Counted from the stretch's first letter, positions 40,125-48,782 are shown. The stretch is 64,000 nucleotides of DNA from Nonomuraea angiospora (GCF_014873145.1 NZ_JADBEK010000001.1:1922001-1986000); one strand, 5' to 3'. Notes: generated by a model not told the origin, from the sequence alone. Made by a program: numbers and translations.

Positions 40125-40610
40125 TCAGGGCACGTCTCCCGCGGTGGAGGCCGGGGGAAGGACGGGTTCGAGGTGGAACATCCCGGTGACCACCTCATGG
40201 GACCCTTCGGCGGGGCGCAGACGCCCGGCGACGGCCAGCAGCACGTCGTGCGCCGTGACCAGGCCGATCAGCCCGCCACCGTCGACCACCGGCACGGCAT
40301 CGCACCCGGCGTCCAGCATCGCCGCCGCGACCCTGGTCAGCGGGGTGTCCGGGCGGACCACCGGCCTGCGCTGGCACCCGAGCAGCATCCGCACCTGACG
40401 GCTGGACTGCTCCTCCGGACCGCCCGACCAGGACATCGCCACCTGCTCGCGCGTCAGGATGCCGAACACGTGCCGCCCCTCGACCACCGGCAGGTGATGC
40501 ACGTCCGCGCGGCGCATCAGCTCCCAGGCCATCAACGGTGACTCGTCCGGCTTGACCGCCACCAGGACCCGGCTCATCACCCGCTCGGCGGCCAGCATTT
40601 CGACCGTCAT
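40125..40610 (-). CDS. Two-CBS-domain protein
   Basis: Protein of 161 residues with two CBS motifs (about residues 10-60 and 80-135): RVMSRVLVAVKPDESPLMAWELMRRADVHHLPVVEG and RRPVVRPDTPLTRVAAAMLDAGCDAVPVVDGGGLIGLVTAHDVL. Stand-alone CBS pairs bind adenine nucleotides and act as energy sensors; similar proteins belong to the mycobacterial DosR regulon. It starts after a strong AAGGAGGGG site and has a perfect GGGAC-GAA-GTCCC box 54 bases upstream. It is convergent with devR, five bases apart. Confidence 0.9.
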   Translation of the reverse strand: MTVEMLAAERVMSRVLVAVKPDESPLMAWELMRRADVHHLPVVEGRHVFGILTREQVAMSWSGGPEEQSSRQVRMLLGCQRRPVVRPDTPLTRVAAAMLDAGCDAVPVVDGGGLIGLVTAHDVLLAVAGRLRPAEGSHEVVTGMFHLEPVLPPASTAGDVP

Positions 40611-40663
40611 GACCCCTCCTTTCTCCCACCTCTACCTTCGCGGCGGCGAGCCCGCCGCGCCCG

Positions 40664-40676
40664 GGGACGAAGTCCC
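40664..40676 (-). promoter_or_regulatory. DevR/DosR-type box of the CBS gene
   Basis: GGGACTTCGTCCC on the minus strand is a perfect 13-base hyphenated palindrome that keeps the GGGAC half of the other boxes. It is centred about 60 bases upstream of the CBS start. Confidence 0.6.
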
Positions 40677-40711
40677 GAATGGGGGTGACGTTGGTCCCGA
40701 TCTCGCGTGAT

Positions 40712-41809
40712 TCAGGGGATTGTCGCGTCGGCGAGCAACTGGGCGAATCGACGGGGCGTGCCCGCCTGGGACCACATCGTCCGCTGCCGGGCCGCGCCCG
40801 TCCCCCGGCGGGCGAGCCGGTTGAGCAGCAGGGCGATCGGTTCGGGCTCGGGCAGGCGCGGCAGGAGCATCTCCAGCAGGTCGCGCTGGGGCAGGGCCCG
40901 CGCCGTGTACGGGTCGAGGGCGAGCGCGTCCAGGCCGAGCCGGGCGGCGGCGGCCAGCTCGGCGACGATCTGCCGGTCGCTCAGCGCCTTGATCGGCACA
41001 TCTCGGGTCATGTCGGCGAGGGCCAGGGCGACGAGTGCCCGCGCCATGGCCGCCAGCAGCACAGTGTCCTCGACCGAGAGGCAGGTGTCCATGACCCGCA
41101 GCTCCACGGTCGGGTAGCGCGGCGACAGCCGGGCGTGGAAGTACACGCTCCGTTCGTCCAGGGCACGGCCGCGGCGGATCAGGTGGCACACGGCGGCGTC
41201 GTAGTCGGCCGCCGACCGCCACGCCCGGGGAGGCGCCGCCGTCGGCCAGCGGCTCCACTGCCGGTAGCGGCGGCTGGCCCAGCCCGTGTCCCCGCCGCCG
41301 GCGATGGGAGAGTTGGCGCTGAGCGCCAGCAGCGTGGCCAGGTAGGGCCGGAGCCGGGTGAGGATCTGCACGCCCAGCTCGCGGGAGGAGACGCCGACGT
41401 GTACGTGGCAGCCGCAGGTGCCCGAGCCCGCGACCAGGCCTCCATGGCGGGCCGCCAGCGCCCGGTAGCGGTCGTCGGCCGTCAGAGCGGACAAACCGGG
41501 CATGTGCCGCGGGGGGATGCCGCACGCGGCGAGATGGCAGCCCAGTTCCCGCGCCGCGCGTGCGGCGAGCGTCCGGTGGCGGGACAGCTCCTCGGCCACC
41601 TGCGCCAGGTCCGTGCACACGCCGGTGACCGTTTCGAGCTGGTAGCGCATGACCTCGGCTTTGATGTGCGGATCGCCGCCGAGCAGCGTCAGAACCGCCG
41701 GCGCGGCCAGGGCCGGGCGGCCTTCGGCCTGGTCCAGCAGCAAGAACTCCTCTTCAACGCCCACCGTCAGCGTCCGGACCACAGGGGTGGCGGTGCCATC
41801 CGCTCTCAT
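40712..41809 (-). CDS. YbdK-type carboxylate-amine ligase (glutamate-cysteine ligase 2 family)
   Basis: ATP-grasp-like GCS2 protein of 365 residues. LTVGVEEEFLLLD is the N-terminal metal/ATP-binding strand; GCHVHVGVSSRELG and TVELRVMDTCLSVEDTVLLAA are the conserved central blocks. YbdK proteins make gamma-glutamyl-type bonds, but most have unknown physiological substrates; in mycothiol-using actinobacteria this need not be glutathione synthesis. It follows the universal stress gene by about 50 bases on the same strand and is probably co-transcribed from the box at 42746-42761. GGGAGGTT supports the start. Confidence 0.88.
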   Translation of the reverse strand: MRADGTATPVVRTLTVGVEEEFLLLDQAEGRPALAAPAVLTLLGGDPHIKAEVMRYQLETVTGVCTDLAQVAEELSRHRTLAARAARELGCHLAACGIPPRHMPGLSALTADDRYRALAARHGGLVAGSGTCGCHVHVGVSSRELGVQILTRLRPYLATLLALSANSPIAGGGDTGWASRRYRQWSRWPTAAPPRAWRSAADYDAAVCHLIRRGRALDERSVYFHARLSPRYPTVELRVMDTCLSVEDTVLLAAMARALVALALADMTRDVPIKALSDRQIVAELAAAARLGLDALALDPYTARALPQRDLLEMLLPRLPEPEPIALLLNRLARRGTGAARQRTMWSQAGTPRRFAQLLADATIP

Positions 41810-41856
41810 CGCAACCTCCCCGGAAGCGATCTGCGTACGGGGCGATCGACCCGTTC

Positions 41857-42696
41857 CTACCGCACCACGGCCACGACGCAGCGGGCGTGGTGCAGGACCG
41901 CGTGGCTGACCGAGCCCAGCAGCGCCGAGCGGATGACTCCGCGCCCGTGCGAGCCGACCACCACCAGCGCGGCCTTGGCCGAAGCGGCCACCAGGGCGTC
42001 GACCGGGTGGGCGCGCCGCACGTCCTCGATCACCTCCACCCGCGGGTACGCCTCCCGGAACCGGGCGATCCTGGCGGCCACGACCTGGTTGGCGGCCGCG
42101 GTGATGTCGTCGGGGTCGTAGTTGACCTGCGGGGCGTACAACTGCACCGGCGGCTGCCAGGCGTGGATCGCGCGCACCGGGCCGCCGCGCAGCTCGGCCT
42201 GGCGGAAGGCGAACTCGAGCGCGGGCTCGCACTCCGGCGAGTCGTCCACGCCGACCACCACCTCACCGCGTACGGACTCCTGCTCGGGCCGCACCACGAC
42301 CACCGGGCAGTGCGCCTGACCGGCCACGTGCAGGCTCACGGACCCGAGCAGGGCCCCCTCGAACCCGCCCAGCCCCCGGCTGCCGATGACGATCTCGGTC
42401 GCGTCCTTGGCCTGCTCACGCAGCGCCACCGCCGCGGGCCCCTCGACGACCTCGGTCGAGATCTCGACGTCCAGCTGCCGCTCGCTCGCCAGCTCGGCCG
42501 CCTCGGTGACCATCGTCTGCGCCATGCGGTCGAGCACGTCCGGCTCGGGAGCGGCGTGGAACCTCGAAAAACGGTACGAATCACGGTTCACGGCGTGCAC
42601 GATGCGCAACGGCTCGTGCCGGCGCTTCGCGTCATCCACCGCCCAGGCCACCGCGGCGCACGACGCCCGCGATCCGTCGACACCTGCAATGATCAT
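41857..42696 (-). CDS. Tandem-domain universal stress protein
   Basis: Protein of 279 residues made of two USP domains. Each has the ATP-binding G-2x-G-9x-G-S/T motif: GSRGLGGFEGALLGSVS at the end of domain 1 and GSHGRGVIRSALLGSVS at the end of domain 2, plus acidic strands IIAGVDGS and VVVGVDDSP. Such two-domain, ATP-binding USPs are the most common DosR targets in mycobacteria. The start MIIAGVDGS is the natural domain start and follows AGAGGGGGG. A GGGACTTATGGCCC box is centred 57 bases upstream. Confidence 0.93.
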   Translation of the reverse strand: MIIAGVDGSRASCAAVAWAVDDAKRRHEPLRIVHAVNRDSYRFSRFHAAPEPDVLDRMAQTMVTEAAELASERQLDVEISTEVVEGPAAVALREQAKDATEIVIGSRGLGGFEGALLGSVSLHVAGQAHCPVVVVRPEQESVRGEVVVGVDDSPECEPALEFAFRQAELRGGPVRAIHAWQPPVQLYAPQVNYDPDDITAAANQVVAARIARFREAYPRVEVIEDVRRAHPVDALVAASAKAALVVVGSHGRGVIRSALLGSVSHAVLHHARCVVAVVR

Positions 42697-42745
42697 TTCG
42701 GTCCCCCCTCTCCCCCCATCGCACCGCGCGCGACCTCGCCACCCC

Positions 42746-42761
42746 AGGGCCATAAGTCCCT
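42746..42761 (-). promoter_or_regulatory. DevR/DosR-type box of the universal stress gene
   Basis: AGGGACTTATGGCCCT on the minus strand fits the GGGAC-N5-GGCCC pattern completely. It is the best box in the window. Confidence 0.75.
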
Positions 42762-42822
42762 CGCGGGCGGGGCCAACGACCTGATCGTCCGGCTCACCGC
42801 ACGCGGTCACCCGGCGCGCGCC

Positions 42823-42857
42823 GATGGGCGGCGTGATCGCTGATCACGCCGCCCATC
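42823..42857. terminator. Strong hairpin downstream of the CBM2-metalloprotease gene
   Basis: A perfect 16-base stem GATGGGCGGCGTGATC with its complement and a GCT loop. It lies just past the end of the metalloprotease gene and also insulates the stress-protein promoter. Confidence 0.8.
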
Positions 42858-42870
42858 ACCGGATCACCGG

Positions 42871-43935
42871 TCAGGTCAGGAAGCTGCCGTACGGGCCGTT
42901 CAGCATGCCGTTCTTCTGGGTCTGGTTGAAGACGCAGTTCGGGTAGGAGTAGAAGGTCGCCGACATGCACGTCCCGTCGGTGGAGGTGGCGTCGGGCAGG
43001 CCGAACGCGTGCCCCAGCTCGTGCACCATTCCGCCGTACCACCGGTTCATCGCACCGTTGATCCCCGCGGCGCCGTCGGCGTCGTGTCCGCTGAGGATGA
43101 CCCATCCGTTGCCGCCGCCGCCACCGGCGCCGTCGCCTTCGGCGCTGATCTCGCCGACGTTGACCCAGCGGTTGTCCGGGGCGCCGAGGCCGAGCTTACG
43201 GCGCAGTTCGGCCTGCATGTTGCAGACCGTCCACCAGTACTTCTCCCCGCAGTTCGGCGTGTTCTCGTACCAGGTCCGCGGCTGGTCGCCGTTGACGACC
43301 TCGACGACCGGGTTGTTCAGCGTGAACGTCTTGCCGAGCTGCTGCTTGAAGAAGCGCTGCGCCTCCTGCATGACCTTGGCGATGCCGTCCGGGTAGCGCT
43401 GGTCGTAGGCCACGTCCGAGGGCTTGAGCCAGTAGACCCGCACGGTCCGCGACGGCGGCGGGCCCGACGTCGGGGTCACGGTCGGGGTCACGGTCGGAGT
43501 CGCCGTGGGGGTCACGGTGCCCGTGCAGGTGACGCCGTTGAGGGTGAAAGTGGCCGGCACCGGGTTGGTGGAGTTGTTCCACGTGCCGTTGAACCCGAAC
43601 GAGGCGCTGCCGTTCGTCGGCAGGGAGCCGTTCCAGCCGACGTTGGCGGCGGTCACCGCGCTGCCGCTCTGGGTCACGACGGCGTTCCAGGCCTGGCTGA
43701 CCGTCTGCGCGGCGCCGAAGCTCCAGCGCAGGGTCCAGCTCGTGAGTGGATCACCGAGGTTCTTGATCGCGACGTTGGCGCTGAAGCCGCCGGTCCACTG
43801 CGAGCCCAGGGTGTAGGTGACCTGGCAGCCGGCCGCGGCCGCGTGCGCCGTGATCGTGCTCGCCACCGCGGCACCGGCCATGCAGACGGCCAGGACCCCG
43901 GCGATGAGGCCCCTGCGTAATCCTCGTAAGCGCAT
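42871..43935 (-). CDS. Secreted zinc metalloprotease with N-terminal CBM2
   Basis: Exported protein of 354 residues. A signal peptide ends near AHA (about residue 33). A carbohydrate-binding module family 2 follows (CQVTYTLGSQWTGGFSANVAIKNLG to GVTCTG, with one Cys at each end and aromatic binding residues), then a PT-rich linker (TPTATPTVTPTVTP). The C-terminal domain, from about residue 175, carries MVHELGHAFGLPD, a HExxHxxGxxD zinc motif as in snapalysin-type peptidases. Joining a cellulose/chitin-binding module to a protease suggests attack on protein bound to plant or fungal walls. A CTGAAAGTTTCAG palindrome lies upstream. Confidence 0.9.
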   Translation of the reverse strand: MRLRGLRRGLIAGVLAVCMAGAAVASTITAHAAAAGCQVTYTLGSQWTGGFSANVAIKNLGDPLTSWTLRWSFGAAQTVSQAWNAVVTQSGSAVTAANVGWNGSLPTNGSASFGFNGTWNNSTNPVPATFTLNGVTCTGTVTPTATPTVTPTVTPTSGPPPSRTVRVYWLKPSDVAYDQRYPDGIAKVMQEAQRFFKQQLGKTFTLNNPVVEVVNGDQPRTWYENTPNCGEKYWWTVCNMQAELRRKLGLGAPDNRWVNVGEISAEGDGAGGGGGNGWVILSGHDADGAAGINGAMNRWYGGMVHELGHAFGLPDATSTDGTCMSATFYSYPNCVFNQTQKNGMLNGPYGSFLT

Positions 43936-44067
43936 ACGCCTTCTCCGTGTGAGGGGGAGCCCGAAAAATGTGAACCTTAACAACGAGTACGGTGATGATC
44001 CGCACCGAACCTGTCAATGAGCGCGGGCGGAAGGCTGCTGCGGACGTGGGGAAATGCTTTTGGGACT

Positions 44068-44080
44068 CTGAAAGTTTCAG
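44068..44080. promoter_or_regulatory. CTGAAAGTTTCAG palindrome
   Basis: A 13-base perfect hyphenated palindrome about 135 bases upstream of the CBM2-metalloprotease start, overlapping the end of the neighbouring gene. The core GAAAGTTTC resembles palindromes reported before actinomycete xylanase and cellulase genes. The same element recurs at 63790. Confidence 0.5.
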
Positions 44081-46083
44081 GCAGCCAGATGTTCGCGCAG
44101 CAGCGCGAAGAACGTGTCGCCGCGGACGATCTCGAACGGATCCCCCAGGAGGCCCGCGAGCTCGGCGATGTCGGCCGGCGTCCAGTTCCAGGCGTTGACC
44201 GCCCCGGCGATGAACAGCGGCGTGCCCCCGTCCCATCCCTCGATCCGCCGCACCAGCGTGTCCCGGTACTCCTGCGCCTTGCCCTGCGGCGAGAAGTTCC
44301 CGATCACGGGCAGGCCCGCCGGATGGATCAGCAGGTCGCCGGTCTCCCACGACTGGATGATGCCGCGCACCGGCGTGTCGCGCCGGTAGGCGGCGACGAT
44401 GCGCTCGTCGAAGGCCACCCAGCCGTCGCCCTCGGGCCGGCGGTGGTTGTAGGCGTAAACGAGATCCATGCCGGTACGGCGCAGGAATCGGCCGGTGAGC
44501 CGCGTGTACGCGGCCAGCGCCGCCGCCGGCCAGGACCCCGGGTAGGTGTAGCCGGCGCCGGACGGGCCGGCCACGAGCAGGTCGTTGGCGGTGGCCGTGC
44601 GCTGGTAGTACGCCAGCAGCGCGGGCCCGATGTCGGCCAGCAGCGGGCTGACCGTCCAGTTGACCGGCACGCCGCCGCGCTTGGGGTCGTCCCAGATCTC
44701 GCGCATCCGGCGCTGGCAGTACTGGATGTTGTCGCCCTCGCCGACCGTGAGCGTGAGATAGACGCGGTCGCGTAACCTGGCCGGCGGTCGCGGGCGTACC
44801 CGGTCGGAGATCCTGGCGGAGACCCCGGCGTGGACGGTGGCGTTCATGTAGTAGTCGGCGGGGACCACCTCCACGCCGTGCTGCGAGGCCCGGTCGACAC
44901 CGCCCCACTCGCCCGCCACGTCGTTGGAGAACCAGCCCGCGTACGGCGTGGCGGGCTCGACCCGGCCGAAGATCTCGTCGAGCAGCTCACCGGTGGCGCC
45001 GCTGGGCGGCAGCCAGAAGACCATGGCGCGGGTGGCCACCGCGTAGTCGCGGAAGTAGGGGAACGGCTCGACCCGGGTGGGCGCGGTCGTCGTGGCCGTG
45101 ACCAGGTACTGGTTCCACAGGTCCACCTCGACGAGCAGTTGCCGGGCGCCGGCCGGGGCGGTGAAGCGGTAGATGAAGTAGTTGCCGCCGTCGGCGAAGC
45201 GGTTGGCGTCGCCGCCGACGGCGGAGTTGAGACCGTCGAAGAGGTAGGGGGCCTCGGCGTCCGTGCCGGGGGTGAACGCCGCGATCTGCGTCCCGTCCGC
45301 GCTCACCTTCACCGAGCCCACCGACGCGCCCCAGCCGTCGTCGCCGAGCGAGTCCTGGAAGCGCAGGTAGACGCCGTCCTGGGCGGTCGGCAGCTCCTGG
45401 CTCAGGTCGAACGTGCGCACCGCCCGGTTGGAGGAGTCGCGTACGCGCTCGCTCTCCCGCGCGAGCTCGCGCCACCGCACGCCGTCCACCCGCACCGTCC
45501 TGGTGGGCGGGAGCCCGGCGAGCAGGGCGTGGGTGCAGCGGGGGAACAGGTGGTCGAGCTGCCAGCGGTACGTGGCCAGGACGTCGGCGGGGTCGAAGCG
45601 GCCGCGCAGGTCCGCGACGGTGCGCAGGCCGTGCGCGGCGGCCTGCTCGGCGGTCGCGGCGACGGCGTCCTCGAGGCCGGCCAGGGTGGTGGCGACGTTG
45701 ACGGAGTCGGGGACGTCCGGGTCGTGCAGGATCGCGCCGCGCACCTCGGCGCGGTAGCGGGCGACCAGGTCGAGGGGGCGGTCGTGACGGGTGACCGCCG
45801 CGCCGGTGGTGGACAGCCAGCGCTCGTCGTGTCCGGCGGCGTCGTAGTTGAAGTAGAGGCGCGGCCGGCGGCGGTTGACGACGCCCTGGAGGGTGGTCAG
45901 GAGCAGCTGGTCGTCGCCGTGGAGGGTGGTGAGGTCGGCGAAGTCGAGGTGGGTGGGTCGGCCGAAGTTCGGCAGGAAGGTGGGGAGGGTGCGGGCGGCG
46001 GCGGGGCCCTGGAAGGTGAGGCCGAGGCCGCCGGCCGCGAGGACCGCGCCGTTCGCCCGTAGGAAACTGCGTCGTGACACCAT
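44077..46083 (-). CDS. Tat-exported GxGYxYP-domain protein (putative glycoside hydrolase)
   Basis: Protein of 668 residues with a twin-arginine signal peptide (SRRSFLRANGAVLAAGG) and the long GxGYxYP domain: LQGVVNRRRPRLYF near the N-terminus, YLTLTVGEGDNIQYCQRRM, and the name-giving GPSGAGYTYPGSWP near residue 495. A discoidin-like insert of about 140 residues (TFDLSQELPTAQDGVYLRFQD) splits the domain. The family is predicted to act on carbohydrates but lacks proven activity in most members. A palindrome TTGACA-CCGC-TGTCAA lies about 35 bases upstream. The start MVSRRSFL follows GGAG at good distance. Confidence 0.88.
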   Translation of the reverse strand: MVSRRSFLRANGAVLAAGGLGLTFQGPAAARTLPTFLPNFGRPTHLDFADLTTLHGDDQLLLTTLQGVVNRRRPRLYFNYDAAGHDERWLSTTGAAVTRHDRPLDLVARYRAEVRGAILHDPDVPDSVNVATTLAGLEDAVAATAEQAAAHGLRTVADLRGRFDPADVLATYRWQLDHLFPRCTHALLAGLPPTRTVRVDGVRWRELARESERVRDSSNRAVRTFDLSQELPTAQDGVYLRFQDSLGDDGWGASVGSVKVSADGTQIAAFTPGTDAEAPYLFDGLNSAVGGDANRFADGGNYFIYRFTAPAGARQLLVEVDLWNQYLVTATTTAPTRVEPFPYFRDYAVATRAMVFWLPPSGATGELLDEIFGRVEPATPYAGWFSNDVAGEWGGVDRASQHGVEVVPADYYMNATVHAGVSARISDRVRPRPPARLRDRVYLTLTVGEGDNIQYCQRRMREIWDDPKRGGVPVNWTVSPLLADIGPALLAYYQRTATANDLLVAGPSGAGYTYPGSWPAAALAAYTRLTGRFLRRTGMDLVYAYNHRRPEGDGWVAFDERIVAAYRRDTPVRGIIQSWETGDLLIHPAGLPVIGNFSPQGKAQEYRDTLVRRIEGWDGGTPLFIAGAVNAWNWTPADIAELAGLLGDPFEIVRGDTFFALLREHLAA

Positions 46084-46116
46084 CGACGATCTCCGCTCCT
46101 CATGGGGGGACAAGGA

Positions 46117-46132
46117 TTGACACCGCTGTCAA
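46117..46132. promoter_or_regulatory. LacI-type palindrome upstream of the GxGYxYP gene
   Basis: TTGACACCGCTGTCAA has perfect six-base arms and a central CG. It lies about 35 bases before the start. No lacI gene is adjacent on this side, so an unlinked regulator is likely. Confidence 0.6.
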
Positions 46133-46179
46133 CTGTCCTCGAACGTAACAACGTGACGTGATGTTGTCCATGGTGTAAA

Positions 46180-46203
46180 GCTCCCCGGACACCGCCGGGG
46201 AGC
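46180..46203. terminator. Hairpin downstream of the Ser/Thr kinase gene
   Basis: Nine-base arms GCTCCCCGG and CCGGGGAGC around a six-base loop, seven bases past the end of the minus-strand kinase gene. Confidence 0.6.
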
Positions 46204-46209
46204 GGTCCC

Positions 46210-47670
46210 TTACAGCCCCTGGACCAGGGCCACGATCACCGCGGTCAGCGCCACCGGACCCATCACCGCCACCGTCACCACGGTCGCGTTGCGGCCGGGC
46301 AGCAGGCGGGCGAGGGTGCGCGTGGCGACCTGCCGCACCACACCCGCGCCGGGCAGCACGAACAGCCCCAGCGTGAACGCGCCGGCGGCGAGGGACTCCG
46401 CCTGGCTGGCGCTCACCCGGCCGGACAGGTGCAGCAGGCTCGCGACGACGATGCCGAACGCCAGCGACAGGAACAGGTGGCCCACCGCGACGAGCGCGGA
46501 CCTGCTGAACGGCTGCCCGCTCTCGCCGAAGAAGTGATCGCCGGCGCGCAACGCCAGCGAGAGCGCCGCCGCCACCAGCCCCACGGCGACCGGCATGACG
46601 ACGGTCGCCGCCACCAGCGTCACGAGCATCAGCACCCCGACGAACCCGCTGCTGGCCAGGAACCGCTTGAGCTCGAAGGGCTCCGCGGGAGGCGGGGCCG
46701 GGCGGGGCTCCCGCGGCCGGTCGGCGTGGAGGGTCGGCGCGGGAGCGGGCACGTAGGGCGGCGGCCGCTCCTCCTGGCGGCTCGGGGCGTATTCGACCGG
46801 CGGGAGCAGGTCGGAGACGATGTCCATGGTCAGCGTGCCGCTCGCGATCCGCTTGGTCCTGTCCGGGCGGCCCGCCGGATCGAGCGCCCTGGCCAGCCGC
46901 AGCAGCTCTCCCGCGCCGGGCCGCGCCGCCGGATCGACCTGCATCGCCCGGCTCAGCCAGCCCCGCAGCCACGCCGGCGCCTTGTCGAGCTGCGCCCGGC
47001 CTTCCATGGTGTTGAAGCAGATCGCCTCGAACGTCCCCGTCCCGAACGGCGGCAGCCCCGTGGCCGCGAAGAACACCGTCGAGGCCAGCGCGTGCACGTC
47101 GGCCGCCTGGGTGATCTGCGAGTCACGGATGATCTCCGGCGCCAGGTAGCCCGGCGTGCCGACGAACATCCCGGTCTGCGTCAGCCGGGCCGCGTTCACC
47201 AGATGCGCGATGCCGAAGTCGATGACCAGCGGCTCGCCGTCGACCAGCATGACGTTGGACGGCTTGAGGTCACGATGGATCACGTCGGCCGCGTGGATGT
47301 CCACCAGCGCCTGGCACAGCCCCTGCGCGAGCTTGACGACCTCGCGCGCCTCCAGCGGGCCGTCGGCCAGCACGGTGTCCTCCAGCGTGCGGCCCGCGGC
47401 GAAGCGGGTCACCACGTAGGGCCGGTCGCCCGCCAGCTCGGCGTCGATCACCTCGGCCACGTAGCGGCTGCGCACCCGCCGCATCGTCTCCACCTCGCGG
47501 AACAGCCGGTCGCGCGACTTGAGATCGGCGGCCACGTGCGGGTGCAGAACCTTGATCGCGACCTCGCGGCCCGCGCCGTCCAGACCGAGGTGGGCCACCC
47601 CCATGCCGCCCTCGCCGATCTTCCCGATCACCCGGTACGGGCCGAGATGCTCGTGCGTCTGCGTGCTCAT
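46210..47670 (-). CDS. Membrane Ser/Thr protein kinase (Hanks type)
   Basis: Protein of 486 residues. The N-terminal kinase domain (about 8-270) has the glycine loop IGEGGMGVAHLG, catalytic Lys40 in VAIKVL, HRDLKPSNV, DFG as VIDFGIAHL, and GTPGYLAPE. A Pro-rich cytoplasmic linker of about 60 residues follows, then four or five transmembrane segments (LMLVTLVAATVVMPVAVGLVAA onward) with no obvious extracellular sensor domain. The kinase is therefore cytoplasmic with a C-terminal membrane anchor that may sense membrane state. The ATG for MSTQTHEH is preferred; an ATG four codons upstream sits directly on its ribosome site. Confidence 0.92.
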   Translation of the reverse strand: MSTQTHEHLGPYRVIGKIGEGGMGVAHLGLDGAGREVAIKVLHPHVAADLKSRDRLFREVETMRRVRSRYVAEVIDAELAGDRPYVVTRFAAGRTLEDTVLADGPLEAREVVKLAQGLCQALVDIHAADVIHRDLKPSNVMLVDGEPLVIDFGIAHLVNAARLTQTGMFVGTPGYLAPEIIRDSQITQAADVHALASTVFFAATGLPPFGTGTFEAICFNTMEGRAQLDKAPAWLRGWLSRAMQVDPAARPGAGELLRLARALDPAGRPDRTKRIASGTLTMDIVSDLLPPVEYAPSRQEERPPPYVPAPAPTLHADRPREPRPAPPPAEPFELKRFLASSGFVGVLMLVTLVAATVVMPVAVGLVAAALSLALRAGDHFFGESGQPFSRSALVAVGHLFLSLAFGIVVASLLHLSGRVSASQAESLAAGAFTLGLFVLPGAGVVRQVATRTLARLLPGRNATVVTVAVMGPVALTAVIVALVQGL

Positions 47671-47804
47671 TCCCGCCGTCATCCTCCGTGTTTCCCCCGG
47701 TACGCCGCACTTCCGTACGCGCTGGCCCGGATATTCTCCCGCAGCGTTTCCCCCGAGATGCACAGTAAGCGAAGATCGGCCCGAGCGCGGCGCTCCCGGC
47801 GGTT

Positions 47805-48782
47805 TCAGGTGGAGGCGCGGTGAATGACGTGCGGGGACAACGAGGCCGGCGTCAGGCGCGGCTTGCGGCCCGACAGGTTCGCCACGACCGCGTCGGCCAG
47901 GGAACGGCCCACCTTCTCCAGGTCGAAGGCGATCGTGCTGAGCGGCGGATCGGCCGCTTGGGCGAGGGGGATGTCGTCGGTGCCGATGACCGCCAGATCG
48001 CCGGGGGCGGTGAGCCCGGCGCGGCGCAGGCCCATGAGGAGGGCGATCGCGACCTCGTCGTTGTAGGCGCACACGGCGGTCACGGACTCCCGCCGCCAGC
48101 GCCTGGCGGCGCGGGCCATGGCGGCGCCGTCGAGCCTGGTGTCGAGCGCCGTGGGCGGGTCGACACCGGCGTGCGCGCAGGCCTCGGCGACCCCGGCCAG
48201 CCGGTCGCCGGCGATCTTGCGGAGCAGCGGGTGCTCGGGCATGGCGTAGCCGAGGCGCCGGTGACCCAGGTCGATGAGGTGCTCGGCCTGGAGGCGGCCC
48301 ATGAGCCGCATGGTGGGGTGGGCCTCGAACTCGGTGGTGAAGACGAGGTCCGCGCCGGCCCGGCGCAGGGCCTGCACGGTCTCGTCGTCGAGCGGGTCGA
48401 GGCTGACGACCACCGAGGCGTCGATCGCCGCGCAGACGTCGGGCAGCGGCCGCCCCGGCGCTCCGGCCAGGTGGGTGACCAGGGTGAGGCCGGCGTCGGC
48501 CAGGGCGGTGGCGAACTGCTCGACGAAGCGGTTGATGCCGGGGCCGATCGACAGGTGCGGGATGGACAGCAGGACGACGTCGCTGCGCCCCGCGGCCAGG
48601 GAGCGGGCCGAGCCGCGCGGGCGGTAGTCGAGCCGCTTGACCGCGTCGAGGACGCGGCGGCGGGTCTCTTCCGGGATCGACTGCCCCGGGGTGTCGTTGA
48701 GCACATAGCTCACGGTCGCGGCGGAGACGCCGGCTGCTCGGGCGACATCGGCGCTGGTGACCCGCTTCGCTGGGCGTCTCAT
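47805..48782 (-). CDS. LacI-family regulator of the rhamnoside operon
   Basis: Regulator of 325 residues: helix-turn-helix VTSADVARAAGVSAATVSYVLNDTPGQ and a sugar-sensor core (VVLLSIPHLSIGPGINRF, AVCAYNDEVAIALLMGL, IGTDDIPLAQAADPPLSTI). It is divergent from an MFS transporter and GH78 rhamnosidase. The 20-base palindrome at 48885-48904 between them is the likely binding site. A rhamnose or rhamnoside inducer is inferred from context only. Confidence 0.92.
   Translation of the reverse strand: MRRPAKRVTSADVARAAGVSAATVSYVLNDTPGQSIPEETRRRVLDAVKRLDYRPRGSARSLAAGRSDVVLLSIPHLSIGPGINRFVEQFATALADAGLTLVTHLAGAPGRPLPDVCAAIDASVVVSLDPLDDETVQALRRAGADLVFTTEFEAHPTMRLMGRLQAEHLIDLGHRRLGYAMPEHPLLRKIAGDRLAGVAEACAHAGVDPPTALDTRLDGAAMARAARRWRRESVTAVCAYNDEVAIALLMGLRRAGLTAPGDLAVIGTDDIPLAQAADPPLSTIAFDLEKVGRSLADAVVANLSGRKPRLTPASLSPHVIHRAST

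Noticed and set aside
40712..42232. Longer N-terminal version of the YbdK-type ligase
   Set aside because: The extension runs into the universal stress gene in another frame and has low-complexity sequence; the ATG at 41809 has a good ribosome site and starts at the family N-terminus.
44830..46062. Plus-strand open frame opposite the GxGYxYP gene
   Set aside because: It has a Gly/Val/Arg-rich antisense composition, while the minus strand has a Tat signal and the complete GxGYxYP motif.
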